A DNA stretch of 64,000 nt from Atherinomorus stipes (Eukaryota; Chordata; Actinopteri; Atheriniformes; Atherinidae): the NCBI GenBank assembly GCA_023101725.1, contig JALJCO010003429.1, forward strand, positions 124,001 through 188,000, given 5' to 3'. The notes beneath the pieces were generated by a model that searched no databases, was not told where the DNA came from, and was given only the letters and a program-made list of their open reading frames with translations. Every line of letters begins with the position of its first letter. Within the stretch, counting starts at the first letter, position 1. Made by a program: the position numbers and the translations under genes. Below, in pieces: positions 13,201 through 24,429 of the stretch.

Positions 13201-16200
13201 TGAGAATAGCCTACACTTGTGTGTGTCTGCTTTTAGCGGTTACTGTGTTTTCCGACGTGCGTGTGTCGCGGGAGGAGGCAAGAGAAGACGCAATGTGCGT
13301 GTATTTCTCTCATGTGTGTGTATTTCCTCTTTGGCATCAGTTTTTTTATTAAGGTTGATGTGATCATAATGAATCTGTCGTCTTCCACTTTCTTCTTTAC
13401 ATTCTGTTGGTCTTCTGTTTCCCTCCATCCATCAAACAAGAATAAGATAGAGGGGTGGTATGGGTTATACCAAATACAGGCGGGGGACGAGGGAGGGGTG
13501 CGTTACAATACAGATGATTAAAGGTGCTGTTGTTTTGTAGAAAATATTGTAGCTAATAAAAAGAATTAAAATTTGTTATAAAAGATAGTAATGTTATTAT
13601 TAAATCCAGTTGTGTTTTTTGGGGTTATATCCCTGGCTTGATTATTGGGGGGGTCAAAACCCCCTATCCCCCGTGGAAATTACGCCATTGACTCGCTAGC
13701 TGACTATGCAGTTTGTCAGTGATCCACTTAATTTGAGTCAGGTGTGTTGCAGCAGGGGAACAAGTAAGACCATGTCCACACACTATCAGCTTCAGTCTTT
13801 TTTTGTGATTTTAGTTTGGTAACATCTGGGTTATCAAAAGACAGGAAAGGAATCAGCCAGAATCAATGGCGTAATTTCCCGGGGGATAGGGGGGTTTTGA
13901 CCCAATAATAGGAGGTGATATAACCCCTAAAAATAACACAACTGGGATTTAATAATAACATTCTGATCTTTTATGAAAAATTGTTATTTTTATTGCTACA
14001 ATATTTTTAGAAAAAAAGACTTCTGGTATTGTCGCCCCGGTGGTTACCCATCGCGCTCTTTTTGCTGTGTTTGATGGATGGGGAGAGCAAAGTAATGTAA
14101 AGAAGAAAGGTGGAGAGACGAATGATTATTGATGATGACATAACTTAATAAAAAGAACTGATTGGAAAGAGAGGTAAATACACACACATGAGAGGTAAAT
14201 ACACGCACATGTGCGTCTTGTGCCTCCATAGGCGCGGCCGGCCGTGGAAAACAAGTAACGAAAGCAGACACACAAAGTGTTAGGTTTTCGAGACAGGATG
14301 TGGCGGTGTATTTTAGAAGACGACGCTCCAAAGTATTTGGAGTTTGATTTCATTATTGACCTAACAAAGCCCACATGGTGTTTCCTGTTAGGCTGATGCT
14401 AAGACTGTTTTTCCCAGCTGTCTCTGAACGCAGCACAACTTCAGTTGCAAGTTTCCCGTTTTGATCGCCTTCCTCTCCTGGTGCGTGTATGGATGTACTG
14501 GATCAGTCATGATCCTGCTGAAGTTTAGAAATGAGAGAAAGTCCAAAGTTGTTGTTTGTTTGTTTGTTTGTTTGTTTTTTTATGCTGTGACGTTTCGGCG
14601 TTCCTTTTCCTTTCATGCGTCCGGTTCACATAGCCTGGTGCGTGGGCCCGAAAATAAAGGCGTGAAGGGAAAAAAAAAAAAAAAGTGGGTTGCGGTGGAT
14701 GTGTGATTTCAGAATGGTGGAGAGAAGGAGGTGAAGGGGGGAAAGGAGAGAAATGAGAATGACGAGGAGGTAGGTACTGTTGTGGTGGAGAAGGGAGGCT
14801 GGTGACTAAGGGGGGGGGGGTTGTGGCTGGTGTACAGTTGAGTTAGTCAAAAATAAAAGTAAAGGATAAATTGATAGATTTATTTTGTTGTTGGATAACG
14901 GGAAATATCGTGTTAAAATTATTTATAATTAAAGAAAAGGTATATCAAATAGTAATTAAATAGTAGTAATAGTTAAATATAAAATTAATTAAGTGAGGAA
15001 AAAGATTGATTAGGTGAAATATTTAAAAAAAAAAGGGGCTATGAAAGTGGACAAAATCGGAGGTGTAAAGCTGAATTAAGAAAACACGATGAAGTGATTT
15101 AGTGTGTAAAGGGTTGTTGTTTACTTGTTTTTTTCTTGTGTGTTTGTTTTAATTTTGTCAAAAAATTAAAAATAAATTATTTGTCAATTAATCTTCTCTT
15201 TAAGGGGGTATGAATATTTTGAGGAATGTAGATGAGATTTTCTAAGAATATAAGATGAGAAAAATATTGAAATGGGTAATATAAGATTTGTATGATAAAT
15301 GATAATATAAATAATTGTATTAAGTTAGAAGTAAAAGGTGATGGAGATGAATAATATTAGTATCATATAAGGTGGTGAGTCGAGGAGAGAGGGGGGAAGG
15401 AGGGAGGGTCTATGCAGGCTAGATGTGATATATATATTTTATGTTTAAAGACTGGGTGCGTGAATAGTTGCTGTTGGGAGGGCCTCAGAATTGCTAGGGC
15501 CTGAGGTCAAACCGGCTTGCATCGGTTTTGGGATGGGTGATTGTATGAATTTTGAAATGGACGTTTGGTTAGTATATATGATAATTTGTTTATTAATTAT
15601 AATAATTATTATTATTATATGGTATGGGTGTGGTGATGAACTGTAGGTTGTTTGTTTGGTTGTTTTGAAATTAAATGTTAATGAATATTAGATGTGTACG
15701 TGTTTGTGCCCGTTACTGGTCTACGAAAAGGGGTCGCTGGCCGTCTTCTCACACCCCAAAGATGGGCGCTTGAAAATTTGTTAGATGAGTAAAGGGCGTA
15801 ATGGATATTTTATGGAACTTTCATATTATATAAATAAATGTTAAAAGAAAGTAATGAAAACTAAGTATATTTGTTCTAGAGCTGTTTAATGCTCTTCTGA
15901 TGGATGTCTTTGATGTGTTTTGTCATGGAAAGTTTCAAGATTTCTCAGTTTTAATTGCATAAAAGTAAGAAACTACATAGGCAGCAGTATGTATTATATA
16001 TCTCTGTTCACTGTCCTGTAATGGGGCTGATTATAGCAGTGAAAAGTAAATAACTAAGTTTACTATTTATCCAAAAGGAAAAAGGAAAAGTATCACAATA
16101 TACTGTGTCTCTTATACAGACACCAAATTACCCTGACTTGTTTTACAAATGCATATGATTAAATAACTAAATAAACAGGCAAAGAATCCGCCCCCCCAAT

Positions 16201-18327
16201 GATGGACCCAAAGTTACGCCCTTGGCCAGAATGCATCGTTTGTGGTGAGAAGCTATAGAAGCATAAAACCAAACATGGTTTCAGTAAAGGGCAGCAAAGG
16301 GGGCTTTTTGGTAGTTGCATGAAGGGGGTCCTTGGGGAAAAGAGGTTGGGAACCAGAGAAAAACATCAAAAAGTGTTTATGCTTCAAAAGACCAATAAAA
16401 GACCAAATTAATTCATAAATCTCTCTAAAACCAGCTGAGTTTTGTTGAAATAAAATCTTCACATTTGATGGATAAAGTTCATTTAATACCCCTGGTGTTT
16501 AAAAACAAACTTCCCCCCCACAAAGACAGCACAACCGTCATGAGGCAATGAATGGATCAACAAAGTGGTGTTATATCAACTTTTCATTCTTTATATTAAG
16601 CTTAATTTACGGTCATATTCTAATTTAAATCCATTGACTTGCGTCACCATTCTCTTCCCAAGACATCTGTGATTTGTCTGCAATTTGAAATGTTAGATTG
16701 ATGTTTTTGCAAAACAAAATGTGTTTAAATGACTCATTTTTGTATTGCTTAACACTGCAGGGATTACGTTTAACTTCCTGTGTGTTGTAGCTGTTCTCTG
16801 TTGCCGATACTCTGTGGATTGACTCAATCAGTTCAAGATTGTACATGCCATCTCCCTGGGTGTCATTCACCTCTGTAATTTGAGTGAAAACAGATGGTTG
16901 CTTCAATTATAGCTTCAACATTAGATATGCAAGTAGAACAGAGATGCAATCTGTTATTTATTTTTTATTTTGGTTTGTTTGTTTTTTTAGTTGTTGTTAA
17001 ATGTTTTGCTTTAAAAAAGAAAAGGAAAGGAAAGGAAAGGAACTGAATACCGTGACATAAAGTCCACCACCTCATACTTTAAGAGTTTAATTATAAAGTG
17101 ACACAGACAAACCAACCCTCATGCTTCATGAAGCCAAGATACTGCAGCATTGATTAAACATTGAAGCATAGACTCAGCCCCACTTGGAAGAAACTATGTA
17201 AACTATGTCCAGTGCACTTGTGCTCAGTTATTGATCATATGCAAAAAGGACACCCATACAGAAGAGCTCTATTGCCTTTTTTCTTCTCCAGCCAGTCTAA
17301 TTTTGTCATTGGTCTCATAGTTTGATGCCTTTCCATGATGTTTCTCCATACCAAATTTAGTCTGTGTGTGCTTTTGGTACAGTAAAACTGTTGAAGGTCA
17401 TTGCTTTAGTCTGCATGAAACCCACATAAAATTTCACAAAAGCATTAGTGACATCATCACCACGTCTGTCTCATGCTGGGAGGCTTCATGTTCATTCAAC
17501 TTTGAGGGATTTTTCCCCATAAAGGTCTCTAACTTTGTTTTTTCTTTCTCCAATCAGAGAGTATGCAGCTGCAGATGCTACCCCATGTCACAGCACGGTG
17601 TGGAGAAAATGTGACTCTGGCGTGCAATTTCAGCTCAACAAACCCGGATATGCAATTAATAGAATTTTCTCTGCTGGCTGAAAATGAAACAAAAGTGTGC
17701 AAGTTCGAACATGACCAAATTAACCATGAGTTTCTTTGTGTAAGCAAAAACAAGATTTTCTACCAAACACTCACTATGATTCTCACAAACATCATGCCAG
17801 TGAGTGAGGGAAAATACATCTGCAAAGTTCACAGCAATAAGGGAGTCAAGAGTAATCGAAGTAATGTAAAGGTACAAGGTGAGTTAACTTTAAATGTCCT
17901 TTCTTTTCTTTTTTTTCTTTCCTGTATTTTATCTCTCTAAAAGTGTTTTATCTCCACAGAGTGCTCTGGAAGCTCCAACAGCTTCAGGAATGCATCTCAT
18001 GCTACATGCTCATTCAGCGGGGTTTACCCCAGTGGGGTGGTCGACTGGTTCTGGGGAACTGATAATGTCACAGAAGCCTACAACAACACAAAGGAAGAGA
18101 AGGACCAGCGTGGGCTTTATAAAATCATGAGTACAATAAGAACAAAGGAAGACAAACTGAACTACCCTTATAAATGCTCACTGTGGATACCCTCTCTTAA
18201 CAAATATCTCTCCAGCCTGGAAGTGAGGTCATCAGGGACTCGGGAAGTGAAGTCATCAGGGACTATAGTCACACTGCAGTGGATCTTTATTGTGGTGGAG
18301 ATCCTAATGTTGAGTTTTAGGATGTAA
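10202..18327 (+). CDS. B7/CD80-86-like immunoglobulin membrane protein (three exons)
   Basis: Coding exons are 10202-10286, 17558-17878 and 17960-18327, all with phase-1 GT-AG junctions, giving 257 codons. Residues 1-28 form a signal peptide (hydrophobic WVAVFCFASVVSVA). Residues 29-135 form a V-type Ig domain with Cys51 (TLACNF) and Cys117 (GKYICKV). Residues 136-220 form a C-type domain with Cys152 (ATCSFSG) and Cys208 (YKCSLW), and Trp165/167. N-glycosylation sequons lie at 46, 52, 71, 146, 171 and 177. Residues 238-255 are a transmembrane helix, followed directly by Arg-Met and stop, so there is almost no cytoplasmic tail. One V plus one C domain with these exon phases is the B7 family layout (CD80/CD86, ICOS ligand, B7-H types), whose members are surface ligands of T-cell receptors. 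The stalk contains an 8-residue duplication (EVRSSGT, EVKSSGT). The usual C-strand Trp of the V domain is not evident. The exact orthologue is unclear, and an extra tail exon or GPI anchoring cannot be excluded. Confidence 0.75.
10586..10694. repeat. Left part of an older hAT-like repeat, split by a younger insertion
   Basis: It begins CAGTGGTTCCCAACC, a typical hAT terminus, and runs to the hAT insertion at 10695. The sequence resumes at 13691-13790, where TGAGTCAGGTGTGTTGCAGC mirrors the left part (AACAAACCTGCTTCAGAGTA). A complementary GGTTGGGAACC end lies at 16344-16354. Another fragment of the same kind lies at 34555-34742. Confidence 0.5.
10695..13690 (+). mobile_element. hAT transposon copy 1 (2996 bp), non-autonomous
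   Basis: Terminal inverted repeats are CAAGGGCGTAACTTTGG (left) and, read inwards from the right end, CAATGGCGTAATTTCCA. The 8-bp target duplication ACTCGCTA lies at 10687-10694 and 13691-13698, diagnostic of hAT-type integration. No intact transposase is visible; the frame at 12522-12884 is low-complexity and not hAT-like. It lies in intron 1 of the B7-like gene and forms the left arm of a multi-kilobase inverted repeat with copy 2. Confidence 0.88.
13691..13863. other. 173-bp spacer between the two inverted hAT copies
   Basis: Contains the right 8-bp duplication of copy 1 (13691-13698), the continuation of the older repeat that copy 1 split, and the left 8-bp duplication of copy 2 (13856-13863). 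It would form the loop if the two arms paired. Confidence 0.8.
13864..16224 (-). mobile_element. hAT transposon copy 2 (2361 bp), inverted, C-depleted interior
   Basis: Same family as copy 1 in opposite orientation: left end CAATGGCGTAATTTCCC, right end AAAGTTACGCCCTTG. Its own 8-bp duplication GCCAGAAT lies at 13856-13863 and 16225-16232, so it is an independent insertion. The last about 270 bp (15955-16224) match copy 1 almost base for base. Between 14701 and 15480 only about 33 of 780 plus-strand bases are C by hand count. Alignment to copy 1 shows many small losses hitting C or C-containing dinucleotides. It is about 630 bp shorter than copy 1. Confidence 0.85.
16344..16355. repeat. Possible right terminus of the older hAT-like repeat
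   Basis: GGTTGGGAACCA is the reverse complement of the TGGTTCCCAACC terminus at 10588-10599. This suggests both younger hAT copies lie inside, or next to, an older repeat of the Charlie-like type. Confidence 0.35.
17017..17042. repeat. (AAAGG)n pentanucleotide repeat
   Basis: About five AAAGG units after an A-rich run, within intron 1 of the B7-like gene. Confidence 0.8.
18219..18266. repeat. 24-bp tandem duplication in the B7-like stalk
   Basis: Two adjacent 24-bp units (18219-18242 and 18243-18266) both contain GTCATCAGGGACT and differ at a few positions. They encode EVRSSGTR and EVKSSGTI just before the transmembrane segment, lengthening the membrane-proximal stalk by eight residues. Confidence 0.85.
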
Positions 18328-18740
18328 ATAAAAAGAGCCAAATGGATTAAATATAACTGAAGCAGTGGTTGTTAGAGGGGGACTATCCCCACCCAGTGCA
18401 TAACGGTTGAAAAATCCTGTATTAGTTTTTTTTTGCTTGGATCTATGGAAACCTTTCTTCCCAGGATTGGGGACTTGTCTGGATTGGAAAACCAAACTGT
18501 TGGAGAAGGTGCTTTAGTGCTTGCTTGTAATAAAAATGCACACCCAGCCTTAAATTTTAACACCTGTAGCACTGATCTATGAAAACATTTTCCCACTTGA
18601 TGGCAGCACTGGTTTTATGTGCAACACACAGAGGATTCACACGATGCCTGAAAACAGAGCTGAAGCTTTTCCAAAGATTTATTCTGTTTTCTTGCAGCTG
18701 AACTTTGGAGAATAGCTGTTCTCCAATAAAATCTAGTCTT
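18326..18740 (+). promoter_or_regulatory. Candidate poly(A) signals of the B7-like gene
   Basis: AATAAA hexamers lie at 18327-18332 (overlapping the stop codon), 18529-18534 and about 18725-18730. The later ones are the more plausible polyadenylation signals. Which is used cannot be told from sequence. Confidence 0.4.
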
Positions 18741-20431
18741 CATTTCTTTTTTTTCCTGATAGTTTTATGGTCACTTGGGGCAAAAGATCTAATTTGTTTA
18801 TTAATATCAATTATCCTGATGGCCAGAAGGAGGCAGTGTTTCCATTCAAGAGTGACTTATCCAGCGATGACGTCGACTTCATGAATATTGAGAGCTCTAT
18901 TCAGTGTTTCAAATTCATTTCATTCACACTGATTGGATAAAATGTTCCCATAAAGACAATAAAAACAATTATTGCTATTGTTTACCCATTTTTTCTCACT
19001 TCTTCATAATTGTTTTGTGCAAATTCAGCTCACATGTATAGTTTAAGCAAGCCTGATCTAAAATCTAAGCTCCTGATTGGGGATTTATGATGCAGGAAAA
19101 TGCTGTACATAATTGTTTGTTGAGGATTATGTTTATTATCTGCTTTGTAATGATGCTGCATTAAAGCGTGAACTGCAATAAATGTTATCTGTTAAGATTT
19201 AAAGGACAACACGCATGCATGCAAAACATTCGGCATCCTTTTATCGGATGACCTGTTTTGCTTCCCATGTCTTCAAATCCCCTCTGTGGGAGTGCAGAAC
19301 ATCTTGTGTACAAATTTGTCTGCTGGCAGTCATGTGAATGTGTGTGAGGCGGATGGTTTGCTTTGCAAGTTTTGACAACAATACACCCTTTCTTCTGCTT
19401 GATGGAGCTTGTTACATCCAGTAGCAAACATGTAAGACTACTCTTTTTTTTTTTAAATTTCAGCCAATTTTTACCTTTTCAATCTTTGTTGTGTTAGAAC
19501 AAGGTTTATACTCAGCTGCAAGAGTAATTGGGTCTCTGCAGCCACAGCGTGGAGCTACCATGATAATGTCACTATTCAAGTGAGCCAAGAAATCATGTAA
19601 CAACATGTGCCGACATTATAATGCTGCAGAGCTTTGTTCCTGCACATGCCACTGATTGTAGGATAATCAATCACACGTGCATTTGCGTGATAAAGAAGCC
19701 TGACATGTGCAAACTGAAGAAATTAAGTCTTATAGTTGTTGCCTGAATGTATGCGGAATAGAAGTGATTTTGGTTTGTTTATGAATAAAATGTGTTTTTC
19801 CATGTTGCTGCTTCTGCACAAAGCAGTATAGGAATTCCCCACAGACTTTCTAGATAGATCTACAAGATACAATTAGTTAGAGAACAAAGAGAGGAGACAA
19901 CATCAGACTCATACAAGATCGATGAAATAGTGAAGCAGGCAGTAAATCTTTTTTTACTTATGTAAGTGTGTTTACTCAAGCTAGCACCCAGAATCAATAA
20001 CTTAATTAGCTTCAAAAGACATGATCAGGCCTGGGTGTGAGCACTTTTCACAACCAACTTGCAAAGCAAGTTGTTATTTTGGGAACAATCTGTCATTTTT
20101 TTTTGTGCTGTCACAAGACTTACAACTTAAACATGTAGTGGCTGATAGTTATCAACTATATGTCCAAAACTCAGACGAGCATCAGCCAAAGTCCTCCAGA
20201 AAATTTTCTTTTGGGGACTTTCCATAATGCAGACGTAAGTCAGACACAGGTTTTGTATCTGTATTCCAGTGGAGATTGCCTGGCATCCTCACACAACTAT
20301 ACATTTATCATTACCTGACATTGGAAGTGTTTTAAATCTTTAATCACATAACTGTGATTTTTTTATATATATATATATATACAGTATATTTCAGGTTTAG
20401 TATAATTTTTACACCATTTCCCATGTATTCA
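18741..20431. other. 3' flank of the B7-like gene, no gene seen
   Basis: Only short frames without recognisable domains. A TATATA run lies at about 20363-20390. Confidence 0.45.
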
Positions 20432-20900
20432 AATTAGAATAGAATAGAATAGAATATAAGTTTATTGTTACTATTTCAGAACAATGAAAAACACAGTTGA
20501 GCTGTTCCAAACGAGAAGGCAAAAACAATCACATACATTTACGCAAAATTGCGCGATACAAAAATATATTAAAATACAATAAAGTAAGATTAAAAAATAC
20601 AATGAAATAAGATATAAAAAATACAATAGAATGAAGCCAAAATAATAATGTAGAAGTGCAATATTCCCTTCAATACCACTAAGTATGTGGTATCACAGAT
20701 GCAGTGCAGTCAATGGTTTTTCAGAGTGATGGATTTGACAGCTTGTGGATGTGACTGTTTTAATCTGTTTGTTTTGGTTTTTATTGTCCTGTATCTTCTC
20801 CCAGAGAGCAGAGAATGACCAGGGTGCGTATGGTGCTCAGAAATGCAGCTAGCTTTCTTTTTCAGTCGGCCAGTATAAATGTCTGTTGGAGGTGGCAATG
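20432..20900 (-). mobile_element. LINE 3' fragment with (TAGAA)n tail
   Basis: On the minus strand a frame at 20898-20710 contains SGRRYRTIKTKTNRLKQS and PQAVKSI, which resembles the C-terminal segment (PSGRRYR...PQAV) of fish LINE reverse-transcriptase proteins. Downstream in element orientation comes AT-rich sequence ending in a TAGAA pentanucleotide run at 20434-20456, a usual tail for these elements. It is 5' truncated and dead. Confidence 0.55.
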
Positions 20901-21243
20901 GTGATCCGATGACACGCTTTGCTCTAAGATTATGTGCTGCATTAAATCATCCCCCTTTTGTTTACTCATTCATGACTCATAGTAAATTAGCAGTAAGCCA
21001 GCATGTTCATGTCTTCATCTCTGGCAGCAGATAAACAAGTCAACATCTTTTTAAAGAAGCACTGTAGTCAGGGATTGTAATTGGAATCATCAATAGTTAT
21101 TATCCCACACCGTGTTCATAATAATCTAAAGCTAATGATTGATAATGATCAAGCGAACAAGACGACAACAGTATTTAAACATTTTTAGTTTTCTAAGTTT
21201 CCTCTACGTGTTTTTTTTTTCCCTTTTTTGGTGAATGTGACCC

Positions 21244-21341
21244 AGATCCAGTGAAAGACCAGGAAATACGCGCTTGACTTTAAGAGCCTCTAACATTCAA
21301 GATGCAGACCAGTCCTTTACCAAACACAGGTCAGACTCGTC
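21244..21341 (+). pseudogene. Ig-like partial exon candidate
   Basis: After an acceptor-like pyrimidine tract and CAG, a short open frame reads PGNTRLTLRASNIQDADQS, followed by FTKH and a GT donor-like site at about 21341. The pattern of a beta strand ending in a D-A-D-x-S/Y turn looks like the E-F strands of an Ig V domain, but the F-strand Cys is missing. It could be a relic of a second B7-like gene downstream of the first. Family assignment is tentative. Confidence 0.25.
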
Positions 21342-21548
21342 TGAGTAGTATTTATCTGAAGATTTGTTTCATTTGCTTTCTCTCCAGCCAAAGGAGAAAT
21401 ATAAGGTTTGTGGTTTCATGCAGAGAAACTCTCTGCTATTAGCAGATCTGTTGTGGAAATTAACTGTAAAACTTTACTTGTGGATTCTCATTTCATTACA
21501 CGTGATCTTTAGAAGAAACATATCACCTTTTTTTTTTTACCTCACAGG

Positions 21549-21894
21549 AAACTGTCAGTTGCAGCTTTCCAGTTCAACCTTTGTCACATGGAACATCACT
21601 CATACCCACACAAGCCTGCCAAGAATAGTTGGAATGAAAGCAGACTTCAACAAGATGCGTGTTTTTTTCTGTTCATTGCTGACAGAAGAATATCACAAAG
21701 AGCTGAAACATGATGCAAATCTCCAATGCTGCATTAAAGATTGTACATCCAGTACATGTGAGATGGAAAAAAGGAAACCATACAGGTCCAGGAGGCAAGA
21801 AACTTTCAGAATGCAGAAAAATCCCCCACAAATAGATACAGTTGTGTTGTTTCCCACATTATGTTTGCTAGTTATCATTTGCTTTTGGAGATAA
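21549..21894 (+). CDS. Unrecognised reading frame with hydrophobic C-terminus
   Basis: The frame follows a CTCACAG acceptor-like site at about 21548 and is open to the TAA at 21892-21894. It has several Cys (QCCIKDC, SSTC), one N-glycosylation motif (WNITH) and a terminal stretch VVLFPTLCLLVIICFW, which could be a membrane or GPI-signal segment. An alternative frame of the same exon, entered from the ORF ending near 21410, is also open for about 55 codons. I recognise no family. It may be a terminal exon of an Ig-related gene or chance; the same region open in two frames lowers confidence. Confidence 0.25.
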
Positions 21895-24429
21895 CTTCAG
21901 TTCATGAAAACTTCATGAACTGCACTGCATCTATTTTTCTCTGAGAGTAAAGTCTGAGTGTGTAAGCAGGTGTGTTAGTTTTAATTCCATTAATCTTGAC
22001 TTTTAGGCTTCCTGTTCTGTCACATTGTTGTGGCTCATTGCATCATTGCTTTCTCATTACAGAAGTCAGGCCTCAGGTTTTGTTTTAGGTGCTTTTGCAG
22101 GTGACAAAATTGCAAATGTTTTTGGTTGCAAATGCAAGTCATTTTCTACAAGGAGCAGTGTGCAGCAATTATGCCATCTAGTGGTGAAGTTGTCATTTGC
22201 AACCACTTTAAAACTCCACACACCTCACTTTTTTCCCCCAAGCAAACAAAGCAGCACTCATGCAGCATTTTTTTTTCTCCTGAAAACACAACGACTAGTA
22301 AATTGTAGGCAGTAAAAGTTTAATCTTGCTAAAGGACATTTTTAACTGTGGCAGGGGATGGCGCTCCCTACTCTCTAATTTGAGTACAATCGTCCAACCA
22401 TTTTAGAAAAACTGCATACACACACGAGTTTTAACTTGAAAAATCATTTGACAGTGATGGTCGATACTGTTTTATGAGTCAAAGGCAGTTTTGTAAGTGG
22501 AGTTAAAATTATTGATGATTGCAAGTGACACAAAAAAATTGGAGCCCAGCGACAAGGGCACCATGGTGGGAAAAAAAAAATCTGTTACTGAATCTTAACA
22601 GAAATAAGGCTTACATAATCTTGCAATTATTTTATATAACAGTTGTTGTTCAAGCTCTTCTTTGTTATATGGATAAGGTGTTTTTTTCCATCTGTGAATG
22701 CTGAGAAATATATTTATAGAGATGTTTATGAACTGTGCAACAGTACAGACTATTTACACGGCTTGCAGCAAGAATTCAGTTCATACAGATGCGTCACAGC
22801 CAAGCTTTGATCAAACTGCTACATGGGGTTTTTCATTAGAAGCAGTAAATATAGAAAACAATGAAATTGTAATTGAAGAATTGACATTGTTTGAGATATA
22901 ACAGTTAATTTCTGTCTTCAGGACTAAGCGGGCACACATCTAAATGGATATAATGAGAATTATGATAAGTTTATGGGGTTAAATTGGATAACTAAATTTA
23001 ATAATTGTTCCTCCTGCACAGATTTGGAGTCAGATATACTGTAATGGGGTGACAGAAAGAAAGGTTGGAATGACAAATACAGCTGTGTTAAATTAAGATC
23101 AGAAAGTGCTGTAAGCCCACTCTATCATACCCCAACTTCCATCCAAGTAGTAGGCTCTTTATGATCCACCTCACCTCCTTTCTTTTAGAATATTTCCGTA
23201 AATTAAGCGGGGAGAAGGAAAACTGCCTCCCCACAGTAAGCAACAATGATAAAAGCTAGATGTCAGTCGTCCTCCGGAGCCCATTCGTCCTGTGATTCTG
23301 AATTAGTTGGTCCACCAGTCGTAGCTCACGTTACTGTCCATTATCTCGCCTCATTACACAGTCAAACAAAACCTCACGTCATGTGCCTTGAAACCCAAAC
23401 ACAGACACCAACCACTACTCTCTCAATGAGGTTCATGATACTTGAGAGTTTTCACACTTTTGCCTTGGAAACAAAGTGCAGTGTGTGATGGAGGGAGGGG
23501 GTGTAGAAATGCAGTGTGTGCTTTCCAGTGTGTTTGCAGTCTAGCATCTGGCAGCTAACATTAGGCGCTACGCTCAACAGCTGAATAATACAATCAATTC
23601 TGTCAAAAGGGTGAATGTACTGCAAGATGGAGAAAAGGATGAGCATCCACACAGTTTTCTTTCATTTCAGATTCACTGACGCAAAGGTCTCCAAGGTTAC
23701 TGAGTGCCTGAAAATATCTTCAGCGCTGGAGGAAGGAACTCACCTTGAAGAAGGTCTTGGGAGGGAGGCACAATGCAAATTTGGGGGCTTTCAGAACAAC
23801 AAATGAAAGGTTGTTTATCTTGAGCGGAGCGCTCAGAGACAGAAAACATGCTCGCAGACATTTATGCTGTGATTCATGGCAGCGTCCCTTAGGATTTATT
23901 ATTCAACATTTCCCCAAGATAGCCAGCAACATATGCAGTTAACGTGTGACTGATGAGTGGGACAGATGTCACTACAAATGAGTAAGCACAGTGCTGGTAA
24001 AACAGGGGATCATACGGATTACACAATGTTAGGTGCCAGAGGAAGACTGAAAGTATTTGATGAAGTCGAGTCAGAGATGAGCCATCCTTTTTATTCTCAG
24101 ATGTTGTCAGCATTGTCATTCTCATGTGTCCACTACAGACTTGTAACGGTTGCGTATCCACAGGTTGCCAACAGAAAGTCACAAGTACAAAGTGACTTTG
24201 AGAAATTTGGTTTTGGCTTCACAACAGACCCCATATTGACAACTTATGGTTTTTTTTTTTTTAAGAAATGGTCATTGCATTGGGACTTTCTTTGTATTCT
24301 GCCTTTTTTTTTTTCCTTTAATCAGTGTGAGTGTGCATGGTTGTTTGTCTCCTGGATGAACTGGACTTCAGATGAACTGGTGGTCTCTCCAGGTTTGCCC
24401 ATTCTCTTGCATGAAAGCTGGGATGGGAC
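21895..24429. other. No gene supported
   Basis: Short frames only. T-runs near 24250 and 24305 and AT-rich tracts. No domain, exon chain or clear transposon end recognised. Confidence 0.45.

Noticed and set aside
10695..16224. The whole inverted repeat as one giant foldback transposon
   Set aside because: Each arm has its own matching 8-bp duplication and complete terminal repeats, so they are two independent hAT insertions.
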